This document shows positions 11,866-20,444 of a DNA stretch of 64,000 bases, one piece after another. The notes beneath the pieces are model-generated. The model had not been told where the DNA came from, did not search any database, and saw only the letters and a list, made by a program, of their open reading frames with translations. The DNA comes from Procambarus clarkii. Lineage: Eukaryota > Arthropoda > Malacostraca > Decapoda > Cambaridae. Each line of letters opens with the position of its first letter. The first letter of the stretch is position 1. Position numbers and translations under genes: made by a program. The DNA lies in contig NC_091188.1 in the NCBI RefSeq assembly GCF_040958095.1, positions 2,812,681 to 2,876,680 of the forward strand, given 5' to 3'.

Positions 11866-12612
11866 GGGAATAACGATTCGTACCGTAAGGAGAAGACTCT
11901 CCACAACAAGAAGAAGTTCGAGCATCTTGAGGCCAAGAAGCGCTTCGACCACCGCGACGCCAAGAAGCGCTTCGACCACCGCGACGCCAAGAAGCGCTTC
12001 GATCACCGCGACGCCAAGAATCACTTCGACTACCACGACGCCAAGAAGCGCTTAGAGCACCCCGACTCCAAGAATCACTTCGACCACCGCGACGCCAAGA
12101 AGCGCTTAGAGCACCGCGATGCCAAAAAGCGCTTCGACCACAGCGACGCCAAGAAGCGCTTAGAGCACCCCGACTCCAAGAATCACTTCGACCACCGCGA
12201 CGCCAAGAAGGGCTTCGAGCACCGCGACGCCAAGAAGCGCTTCGACCACAGCGACGCCAAGAAGCGCTTAGAGCACCCCGACTCCAAGAATCACTTCGAC
12301 CACCGCGACGCCAAGAAGCGCTTAGAGCACCGCGATGCCAAGAAGCGCTTAGAGCACCCCGACTCCAAGAATCACTTCGACCACTGCGACGCCAAGAAGG
12401 GCTTCGAGCACCGCGACGCCAAGAAGCGCTTCGACCACAGCGACGCCAAGAAGCGCTTAGAGCACCGCGACGCCAAGAAGCGCTTCGACCACCGCGACAC
12501 CAAGAAACGCTTTGACCACCGCGACGCCAAGAGGCAATCCTTCAAGTACTCTGACCCTGGCATCTCCACTAAGGCCACCAGGAGGCGGGACTCCAAGAGC
12601 GCCTACAACAAG
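11866..12612 (+). CDS. gene A exon 5: nine-residue DAKKRFDHR repeats
   Basis: Acceptor TGTGTGGTTCAG, donor AAG|GTATGT, phase 0 at both ends, 249 codons. The start GNNDSYRKEKTLHNKKKF aligns with GYKEVYHKEEYHHSKKF in gene B exon 5 (shared G, Y, KE and KKF). About 22 copies of a 27-bp unit follow, encoding (H/P)(R/S/D)xAKKR(F/L)(D/E)H, with higher-order blocks in which LEHPDSKNHFDH recurs. The tail QSFKYSDPGISTKATRR is unique. Codon use is GC-ending (AAG, CGC, GAC, CAC), unlike exon 6. The protein is highly charged, with both His and Lys/Arg, suggesting an extracellular structural or ion-binding role (inference). Confidence 0.85.
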
Positions 12613-12883
12613 GTATGTGAAGAAACATCGGACTATAATCGTTTTAGTTTTAGGATTTTTAAATTTATCATCACAATGTTGAGCTTTTAATATCTAGTAC
12701 AGTTTTAATATTAAAACAAATCTGTATACATATCTTGAGCTTTCTTCTCGCTTGTTTAACTACTGTAGTTTTGATTGGTTTTAATGGTTTTAAACATCTT
12801 TACTCTCTAGTAGCAATAGCCACTCACTGTCGCACTCTTTTGAGTGTGTCTCGAAACTCATCTCTGCTTCGAGTCCATCAGCA

Positions 12884-13050
12884 ATAATATAGATATGCCT
12901 TAGAGTGCCTCAGCCATAATATAGATATGCCTTAGAGTGCCTCAGCCATAATATAGATATGCCTTAGAGTGCCTCAGCCATAATATAGATATGCCTTAGA
13001 GTGCCTCAGCCATAATATAGATATGCCTTAGAGTGCCTCAGCCATAATAT
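12884..13050. repeat. 32-bp intronic minisatellite, five units
   Basis: Five near-identical units in gene A intron 5, each with TAGAGTGCCTCA followed by GCCATAATATAGATATGCCT. The 12-bp core TAGAGTGCCTCA and the 32-bp period are shared with the large array at 26,493. Confidence 0.9.
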
Positions 13051-13107
13051 AATGCTTTCATCACTAATGTCTATAATTTCTCCCTTATCTCTATCTTGTC
13101 TCTGTAG

Positions 13108-15963
13108 AGGGGTAGCTCGATCAAAAGTGACGTTACAAGTAGCGATGCAGGGTCGAGTGAGAAACCTTCTGGGGTCTCAGGAGTGACAAGGAGCACCGTG
13201 AACAAAATCCACTACAAGAGAAAAGCTAAAAGTGTCGTTCGTCATATTAAAGGTGAAAAAGAAAAGGCTAAGTCATCGAAGGTACAGAGCTCTAGTTCAA
13301 AATACAAGAGTTTAAGAAGCTCTGAAGCAAAATTTCAGAGCGTGAAAGATTCCAAAGGGAGATATAAAAGAGCTCAACAAAATAAGGCAGAGTCGAGAAC
13401 AAAATTTAATACTACTCAAAAAATTAAGCCAAGAGTGAAGGGAGATAGACAAAGAAATGTTAGGTATACAAAACATATTTCAAAACCAAAATTCACAAAA
13501 GCACCAGAGAGACAAAGAGGTCAGAAAGAACAAGGCCAAGAAAACAAATTTGGCTCTACAGATATTGGACACAAACAGAGACGTGAAAATGTTGCGAAAG
13601 TTAGTAAGAATAAAGCCGCCAAGGTAATAAAAAAGACAAAGTTATTACATTCTTCTAAGGAAACAAGTCGTCAGTATTCTCAGAAAGAGAAGTTAAGTAA
13701 AGGATCTGGAGAGCTTTCTCAAAGACGTCGGGGAGGCAAGAAGCCGCACAAACCTCTCTTCAGTTTTGTTCACCGGGAAACACGAGAACAAAATGAAGAA
13801 CAATTGGCAAATTTAAAGAAAGAGAGAAACAAAAGAGAGATCTTAGCATCCGTCAACTCGAAAATACGACATCGTAAGTCTGGTGGGTCAGGGCGCAAGG
13901 AAGGCAGGAGAGGGGGGCAACGCAAGCTTAAATCACACCTTGGGAGCTCCCAGCGGCAAAGTGAGAGAGAAAACGATGTAAGTCATTCATTGCATTTGAA
14001 GCAGCTGGGAAAAGAGCCACACGCGAATAAGATTAAGAAGAAAAAATCAATTACAAACCGGACAAGAAACTGGAAAACCTCGAAGAGCACTACAAGACGC
14101 AATCGTCAGCTTCTTGGAAAAAACAATAAGAACAATGACATAACACCAAGGAGCGAGAAATATCAAGAGAGTGTCACAAAAAATCGAACCAATAACGAAA
14201 AAAAGTTCAAATCTCAAGCCTTTCAGGGGAACTACGGCAGAAAAAGCCACAACCCTCAAGGGAAGATGAGACAAAAACAAAGGATTATAAGGACTAATCT
14301 TAGAAAGCGAAAAGTGAAGATAAGCGATGTCAACATTGACACCAAAAGGGAAAGAAGAAGTGAGACAAAAATCAAAACAAACCGCAGCACGAGGAAGAAC
14401 ACTGCTAAGAATCCACTAAGTGGCAAACTTCTACGATCAAGGCAAGACGCAGGGAACAAAATAAATCGAAGGCAGGAAACAATGAACGAAAGAAATCGAT
14501 GGAAGGAAGGCAGAAACAAGAGTTTTCGAAGGCAGGAAGTGAGGAACAAGAGTAATCGACGGCTCGAAGCAAGGAACAAAAGTAATCGGGGGAAGGAAGG
14601 AAAAAGCAAGAACTATCAATCGCAGGGAGCAAGGAATAAGTATAATCGAGGGCAGGAAACACGGAACAAGAATAATCCAGGGAAGGTAGGAAAAAATAAG
14701 AGTTATCAAAGGCAGAAAACAAAGGACAAAAGAAGCCGAAGGCAAGAAGCAGGGAAAAAGATTTATCAACCAAATATGAGAATAAGCAAAAGGAAGGAAT
14801 CAAATATCAATAAAAATAGGCGCAGAGAAGAACGTGTATCTAGACCTCGAAATCCTCAAAATCGAGAACACCGGGTCCCTCAACCCTCTCCCCGGGGCCG
14901 TGTCAAAGATCTCCGGGGCCATGATAAACCTCCCCTGGGGTTTAACAAATATAAACTATTCAAACAAAGTCAACCTCAATTAAAAAACCTTCAAGACACT
15001 GATTTTTTCAAAAGACCAAAATCTAAAAAATTGAGAAACAAGACATTTGCAACAGTCAAAAGGAAAAGGAGATCGTTGTCGCGCAGAAAGTCCAACAACT
15101 CTCCAGAACACCTAGAGGATCATAGAGGTCGCAGGAAGCACCGGAGCTCTGGTAAAGTTACTAATGCAAGAACGTTTACATCCAGAGACGTTACGAGATC
15201 ACGCCGAGGGCAGCAGCAGAGGAAAGAAGCTGATGCAACAATCAGAAGGCTGAAGAATTCGCCTCAAAAATCTAGAAGGGTTGAGAAAAGTTTTGTCCTC
15301 CGGAGAAACAAACTAAGCCACAACTCCCCGACAAGAAACAGACAGTTACGAAAACGACTCGAAAACCAGAGGAACATTTCACATGAAAACACAAGAATGA
15401 AGACCACAGATCGCAAAAACAAAGAAGCAATTATAAATCACAAGAAAAATGAAAAATTATCCAAGAGCAAATCCAGAAGAACTCGGCCAAAACTTTCCAA
15501 CAAGACAGAATACAAGGAAAGTCACTTTAAGTCTAAGGACTCCCTACAGAAGGCAGGGAGAGGGAAAATGGCAAGTGTCGAAGGAAAGTTGTTGAGTACG
15601 TGTCTCAATACTCTGTCCAGAGTTTGTCAGTTAATCGACAAATGCCTCCTCGACGCTTACCAACCGGAGCGACTCGCAGAAAACGAGATTCGTCGCTCAG
15701 GAAAAACGAGACCTCACCGGAGAGACTACGTTAGAGACAACAGCAAGGGTGGCGCGAGGAGAATGATGCGACCATCGACATATATCAAGATACACAAACA
15801 AAGAGCCAATGAACGCTATAAGAGCAGCTCTCCAGGGAGAAACAGAGGAACAAAACAACAAAATAACTGGCTACAACACACGAAATATAAACAAAAAGAC
15901 TCGAGACGCAACAAAAGGCGAAGTTTTGTTGCTAGTAACAGGAGACGCCAGCCATGGGAATAA
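13108..15963 (+). CDS. gene A exon 6: 951-residue Arg/Lys-rich last exon
   Basis: The acceptor is a pyrimidine run ending CTTGTCTCTGTAG. It enters in phase 0 (matching exon 5) and runs 951 codons to TAA. It opens RGSSIKSDVTSSDAGSS, then is dominated by Arg, Lys, Asn, Gln and Ser throughout, with almost no hydrophobic segments. About ten degenerate 11-13 residue units of the type RRQEARNKSNR lie at about 14,440-14,770. Near the end a short amphipathic stretch has three Cys (STCLNTLSRVCQLIDKC), followed by a basic tail to RRRQPWE. Codons are A-rich (AAA, AGA, ACA), unlike exons 4-5, so the exon may have a separate origin. No domain is recognised. The long continuous frame in phase with four upstream exons is strong evidence that it is coding. 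AATAAA follows at 16,235. Confidence 0.85.
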   Translation, partial: RGSSIKSDVTSSDAGSSEKPSGVSGVTRSTVNKIHYKRKAKSVVRHIKGEKEKAKSSKVQSSSSKYKSLRSSEAKFQSVKDSKGRYKRAQQNKAESRTKFNTTQKIKPRVKGDRQRNVRYTKHISKPKFTKAPERQRGQKEQGQENKFGSTDIGHKQRRENVAKVSKNKAAKVIKKTKLLHSSKETSRQYSQKEKLSKGSGELSQRRRGGKKPHKPLFSFVHRETREQNEEQLANLKKERNKREILASVNSKIRHRKSGGSGRKEGRRGGQRKLKSHLGSSQRQSERENDVSHSLHLKQLGKEPHANKIKKKKSITNRTRNWKTSKSTTRRNRQLLGKNNKNNDITPRSEKYQESVTKNRTNNEKKFKSQAFQGNYGRKSHNPQGKMRQKQRIIRTNLRKRKVKISDVNIDTKRERRSETKIKTNRSTRKNTAKNPLSGKLLRSRQDAGNKINRRQETMNERNRWKEGRNKSFRRQEVRNKSNRRLEARNKSNRGKEGKSKNYQSQGARNKYNRGQETRNKNNPGKVGKNKSYQRQKTKDKRSRRQEAGKKIYQPNMRISKRKESNINKNRRREERVSRPRNPQNREHRVPQPSPRGRVKDLRGHDKPPLGFNKYKLFKQSQPQLKNLQDTDFFKRPKSKKLRNKTFATVKRKRRSLSRRKSNNSPEHLEDHRGRRKHRSSGKVTNARTFTSRDVTRSRRGQQQRKEADATIRRLKNSPQKSRRVEKSFVLRRNKLSHNSPTRNRQLRKRLENQRNISHENTRMKTTDRKNKEAIINHKKNEKLSKSKSRRTRPKLSNKTEYKESHFKSKDSLQKAGRGKMASVEGKLLSTCLNTLSRVCQLIDKCLLDAYQPERLAENEIRRSGKTRPHRRDYVRDNSKGGARRMMRPSTYIKIHKQRANERYKSSSPGRNRGTKQQNNWLQHTKYKQKDSRRNKRRSFVASNRRRQPWE

Positions 15964-16234
15964 CCCGCACCGGACCCGTCTTGTCAAAGGCTCACCATTA
16001 ACCAGACAAACTTGCACCGTTATTCATGCCAAGTAAACCTCGGGCGCTTGAGATTTCTGAGTAAAATTTAACTATTCTAAAAAAATAATAATATTTACAC
16101 CCTCAGGAAGTAAGAAATAAGCAGTGTGCAGACAGTATGATTCAAAATAGTTATATTTAAATCGTCGTAGCGGCCCGAAGAAGTATACATAAGCCTTGGT
16201 AAAATAGTTCACTCGGAAAGCATAAAAGGAACTA

Positions 16235-16240
16235 AATAAA
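16235..16240 (+). terminator. candidate polyadenylation signal of gene A
   Basis: AATAAA about 270 bp after the exon 6 stop, in an A-rich context. No cleavage-site evidence. Confidence 0.45.
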
Positions 16241-16750
16241 CTAAGGCAGAAAAAAAAACGGAGAAATAAGAACGGCGAACAAGACAGTCAGGCGGAACAA
16301 CAATGATGAAATGAGGATTACAAGAACTGGAGACAAGGTTAGGGGAACAACAGGTCCCTGAAGACTGTCGTCCAGAGGGGATGACAGGGACGACGACTCT
16401 GCATCAACAACGAGCCACAACCGCTCACAGTCACCATATAGATCCAAAGAATAATTTGAGTAAATTAACAAAAAATAGCCAAGTAATCAAATGAACAATT
16501 ATATGACAAAAAAACTGTCTGCCGGTCTTAACTAATATCCGCGAGAAAACTAGAAAGAAAAATGTCTAAAAAATACGAAGCGAAGCTATGGTAACCTACG
16601 ACCTTTAGAACATCAGACGAATAGTGGGTACAGACCTGCCTCAGGGGATTCTGACAGGACTGACATTAAAAACGATCTCAAGTATTGTGCCAGTGAAGGT
16701 AGAGGAGAATCATATTGTTCAGCATTAAGAGATTTAGTCTTATAATTCGT

Positions 16751-16808
16751 ATTACAAGGCCAACAATGCCTTATAATTAATATTATAAGGCATTATTGGC
16801 CTTATAAT
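16751..16808. repeat. imperfect palindrome, 27-bp arms
   Basis: ATTACAAGGCCAACAATGCC plus TTATAAT pairs with ATTATAAGGCATTATTGGCC plus TTATAAT across a four-base loop, with 25 of 27 positions complementary. The two mismatches would be G:U in RNA. Confidence 0.9.
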
Positions 16809-17182
16809 ACTAATCGTTTGACTAACAACATCGTTACAGAAGTGTCACCTGTTGATGCGTGATTAGACCTGCTTTAAGTAATATATATGGAAAAGCATGT
16901 GAATACAAACCAGGAAGGCAAATGAAAATCTGTCGACAGACTATACCAGGTGACACAGATACATGTAAAAGAAGCAGTATTATTCTCGTGACGGGCTGAA
17001 TACCAGTGAAAAGTCTGAGAGGCCTACCTTACCTTGAGGTGCCTTACCTCACCTGAGGCAATTATAGTCTTAAATATCTCTACCTGACACGAGGGAAAAT
17101 GAGCGTGGAACATGAGCCAAATACACAAACAAGTAATCGAAACAGAACAAATCAAGCATTCTGCAGAAGATCAAAGGAAGCC

Positions 17183-17357
17183 AAAAAGCAAGAAGGTGAA
17201 GGGACAACGACGTATCGGTCCGTCCTGGACCATTCTCAAGTCAATTGCGAATGGTCCAGGACGGACCGAAACGTTGTCGTCCCTTCACCTTCTAGTGTGT
17301 GGTCTGGTCAATATACTGTAGCCACGTTATTGTGACTCATCGCCTGCAAAAAGCAAG
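17183..17357 (+). mobile_element. palindromic retroposon, 155 bp, with 10-bp target duplication
   Basis: AAAAAGCAAG flanks the element exactly at 17,183-17,192 and 17,348-17,357. The left arm starts inside the arm (AAGGTGAAGGGACAACG), so the 5' end is truncated. The right end is the family's full 3' end, CCACGTTATTGTGACTCATC GCCTGC. The arms meet at GTCAATTGCGAATGG. Confidence 0.9.
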
Positions 17358-18215
17358 ATATAATAAAAAGGGAGTTTAAAGGCGTCAATAACTAATACGA
17401 ACACAAAAGCCGCGAGAAGTCAAGAGAACAACAGCATCATCTGGCCGAGGTGTAAAGGAACGCCGGTGTCGGCGCAGCTTCGGGTTGCCCGTGGACCAGA
17501 ATAGCCAGGTGAGACCGGGGGTTGTTGTGAGACCCGCGCACCTGACACTCCTCTGCTTGTCTGCTTTGCTGCTCGAGGATTTCTTCAGATAGTTTTTGTT
17601 TTCCCTCTCGCTCTTTTTAAACTTACTAATTTGCTAGTATGGGACATTATAACCTTCTAAAACACTAATATTATGATGATATTCCACTTGTATCCCTGTC
17701 CGTACAAGATTTTCTCTCCCATCAAACTAATTAAAACACAGCATTCCTGCCCCGTTCAGATTAATTCCAAATATAAAAGAATGCAAAATAACAACAAAAA
17801 AAAGTTAAAAAGAATTTAGTCAGACAAACACACTCTCACGCAGGCAAAAAAATCACACAACATAACAGAAGCGCAACTCGCCTAAAGGCTGCAGTATCAA
17901 AACGTAAATACAAAATTGGTCTGTTTAATCGCAATATTCGGGATAATGTTAAACATTCTGAAAAAACTCAGAGGTAACTCGAACTGTATTGTGGTTACGC
18001 TTAAATTAACCATTTGTATAAAAGTTATCACTGCCTTCACTCCTCTGTGTTCATGAGTATGTGAGTGTAATGCTTGATGTATACATTCCCATGTGTATAT
18101 AATTTTGTGTAGCACTTTTGTATATATTGGAATTTCAGCTGAATGCATGTGTTTTTGTTATTATTTGCATTATTATTATTATGTTAATCGCTTCCTATAT
18201 TCACTTATTTTTCTA
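17358..18215. other. no gene seen
   Basis: Mixed then AT-rich sequence. The GC-rich patch at 17,440-17,560 has no supported ORF. Confidence 0.45.
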
Positions 18216-18565
18216 GACGATGAGTCACAATAACGTGGCTGAAGATATGAAGACCTGGGGTCAGATTGACGAAGCAGTTACGCAAGCACTTAAGAACCTG
18301 TACATCTTTTCTCAATCTTTGGCGGCTTTGTTTGCAATTGTTAAACAGTTAATGAGCTCCGTAGCACCAGGAGGCTGTTTATAGCAATAACAACAGTTGA
18401 TTGGCAAGTTTTCATGCTGGTTAACTGTTGAATAAATGTAACCAAAGCCGTCAAACATTGAGGAAAGATGTACACGTTCGTAAGTGCTTTCGTGAATCTG
18501 GCCCTAGACCACACACCAGTAGATGAGGAGACGATAATGGTCTCCTGGACCATTATCAAGAATCT
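18216..18565 (-). mobile_element. diverged palindromic retroposon, split by a MITE
   Basis: The left piece (ACGATGAGTCACAATAACGT GGCTGAAGATATGAAGACC) is the reversed 3' end of the family. After the MITE the element resumes with AGACCACACACCAGTAGATG and a diverged arm, TCTCCTGGACCATTATCAAG. The retroposon therefore predates the MITE insertion. Confidence 0.65.
18256..18506. mobile_element. MITE copy 1 (GGGGCCAGATTCACGAAGC family)
   Basis: Long terminal inverted repeats: TCAGATTGACGAAGCAGTTA CGCAAGCACTTACGAAC at the left and GTTCGTAAGTGC, TTTCGTGAATCTGGCCC at the right. A second inner palindrome (AATGAGCTCCGTAGCACC region, AACAGTT...AACTGTT) is also present. No ORF. Copies 2 and 3 are at 25,732 and 56,931. 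Confidence 0.8.
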
Positions 18566-19059
18566 ATAATATATTAAACGGATCAGATTATAGTAGCCTA
18601 TCTTTATACTTTGCTGTGTATTGAAATGTCATAAAGTGATGACCAAACCCCAACTCTGAAGATGGAGAAGCGACGCCATTCTTCTGAGTTGCGGTTTGGT
18701 TTATCAGCTGCGTAATGAAGCTTGTAATGTTTAAGCACAAAATAGTGTTTTGAAAATTTAATTTTCCCGCTGAATATGTGGCGGGAAAAGCACTCAACGA
18801 TATTACTTCCGGTATAAATAATTCTGATTATACTTTCCAATTTCCTTTATTCCATTACTTTGTTTTGAAATATGAAAGAATAACCGGCAACAGCCTTGTA
18901 TTGTCGATATTTGAACACTGGCGGCGATAGATAAATTAAGCATTGGTCAAGATTTTTCAAATAGTGCATATAAATGTTGTTTAAAATCTAGTCTTTCTGT
19001 TGCTGAAAACAAAATGGTGATGATATAGAAATCAGCTGGATACCGTTATAGTTGCTAAA
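18566..19059. other. no gene seen
   Basis: AT-rich. Minus-strand ORFs of about 70-78 codons have no splice or domain support. May be part of the decayed LINE that follows. Confidence 0.4.
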
Positions 19060-19220
19060 TCTCATGAAGAAAAATATCTGGGTGTTGTAATTAATGTAGA
19101 TGCATATATGAGATAGAAATAAAACATCCGATGTTATTCTTCAGCATTATATTGTCCTTGTTAGGCCCCATTTAGATTATGCAATTCGGGTTTGGCCACC
19201 GTACTATAATGGATATAAAT
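19060..19220 (+). pseudogene. LINE ORF2 fragment (C-terminal region)
   Basis: Separate frames read EEKYLGVVINVDAYM and then IVLVRPHLDYAIRVWPPYY, the conserved YLGV and LVRPHLDYA-VWSPYY motifs that follow the reverse transcriptase in many non-LTR elements. Frame breaks lie between them. Truncated at its 3' side by the retroposon insertion. Confidence 0.7.
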
Positions 19221-19347
19221 ATGCAGAGGGAAATTCGACTTGAATTTCCCTCTGCATTCAATCGACTTGAGAATGGTCCAGGACGGACCGAAACGTCGTC
19301 GTCCCTTCACCTTCTAGTGTGTGGTCTGGTCAACATGCAGAGAGAAA
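19221..19347 (+). mobile_element. palindromic retroposon with 13-bp target duplication and captured flank hairpin
   Basis: ATGCAGAGGGAAA (19,221-19,233) and ATGCAGAGAGAAA (19,335-19,347) flank a single-arm copy. The left boundary contains a perfect hairpin: ATGCAGAGGGAAATTC, loop GACTT, then its exact complement. The reverse complement of the target site thus sits where other copies have their arm junction. Confidence 0.8.
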
Positions 19348-19664
19348 GTTAATATCACTTCTACTAGTAATAGTAGCAGGCATCCATCAGTCTCAGGAGA
19401 CTATGGAGTTGCTCTCTGGTTGTCGGTCTGGAGTGGCCTCACCAGGGCGCCAAGCCAGGGTAGGTTGATTCGGGGGAGAAGCTGTTACCCAAGCAGCAGG
19501 TCTTCCCTCTCCACGTCACCCATGTAGTTTGACTCCACCTTAAATATTAATTATTACCTACTTGGAACCTCAGCCTGGATCATCCACACCCGCCTATATA
19601 CGTAAAACTTAGAACAAATCCTAAAATATTATTATTATGAAAGCTGAAAATAATTTGTCTTCCT
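19348..19664. other. no gene seen; possible repeat fragment
   Basis: Bases 19,370-19,530 are more GC-balanced (CATCCATCAGTCTCAGGAGA and on) and may be an unrecognised transposon piece. No supported ORF. Confidence 0.35.
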
Positions 19665-19925
19665 CGGCCTGACAGCTGACTGGACAGCGCTTCGGATTCG
19701 TAGTCCTGAGGTTCCGGGTTCGATTCCCGGTGGAGGCAGAAACAATTGGGCAGAGTTTCTTTCACCCTGATGAACCTGTTCACCTAGCAGTAAATAGTTA
19801 CCTGGGAGTTTGAGAACTGCTACGGGTTGCTTCCTGGGGGGTGTGTAACAAAAAAAGGAGGCCTCGTCGAGGACCGGGCCGCGGGGACGCTAAGCCCCGA
19901 AATCATCTCAAGATAACCTCTTTTC
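19665..19925 (+). mobile_element. SINE-3, tRNA-derived, full copy
   Basis: Head with CTGACTGGACAGCGCTTCGG (A-box region) and CCGGGTTCGATTCCCGG (perfect B box), then GGGCAGAGTTTCTTTCACC, CACCTAGCAGTAAATAG, GGGTTGCTTCCTGGGG, GGACCGGGCCGCGGGGACGC and AAATCATCTCAAGATAACC. The same blocks occur reversed at 62,372-62,632, and partial copies are at 37,101 and 52,660. Confidence 0.9.
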
Positions 19926-20444
19926 AAGCTTAAGTTTTTGGAGTGCTCAAACCAGTTCCCTCCCTCAGCACGTTCCCTTTAATACTTTATTTCATAAGTG
20001 TTGTACAAATCTGTCTTTTTTCCCCATATATAATGGTACGTGCACGAATTATTAAATACTTACACGTGTATCTCAACCGGCGTCTCTCTCTGGGAGACAC
20101 AATTATTACATTATTACCAGAAAAAAATTCAATAACTGAATCCAATATTTGTACATGTATATATAAAACACTAAAAATATATATAATTATAAAATATTTA
20201 TAATATAACCCCTGACAAAGTATGTAATATAGAAATTTAAGTAATATAAAAATAATTAATATAATAATAATAATTATTTAAATATTAATGTTAACACGTC
20301 TAAGATATAGAAAATAAATCAATAAATGGCATTAAAATCTTAATAAAAATATGTTACTTATAAAATGCCTAGTGGACTAGAAGTTTTCTTAAAATACAAT
20401 TTAAGGGTGACTAATATAAATCCCGTCTCTTCCCTTCTCCATAG
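19926..20444. other. AT-rich stretch before the 20.4-kb exon
   Basis: Very AT-rich (20,100-20,360), no ORF. It ends in the pyrimidine run and CCATAG acceptor of the next exon. Confidence 0.5.

Larger units (their letters stand above)
15964..17182. other. 3' region of gene A and intergenic sequence
   Basis: Contains the likely 3' UTR to about 16,260 and a long imperfect palindrome at 16,751-16,808. A short TACCTTACC/GAGGTGCCTTACC repeat lies at 17,020-17,060. If the exon at 20,445 is used by gene A, this is intron for that isoform. No other gene is seen. Confidence 0.45.

Noticed and set aside
11389-12596. Minus-strand ORFs over gene A exons 4 and 5
   Set aside because: They are antisense shadows of the 33-bp and 27-bp coding repeats, whose plus-strand splice phases are consistent.
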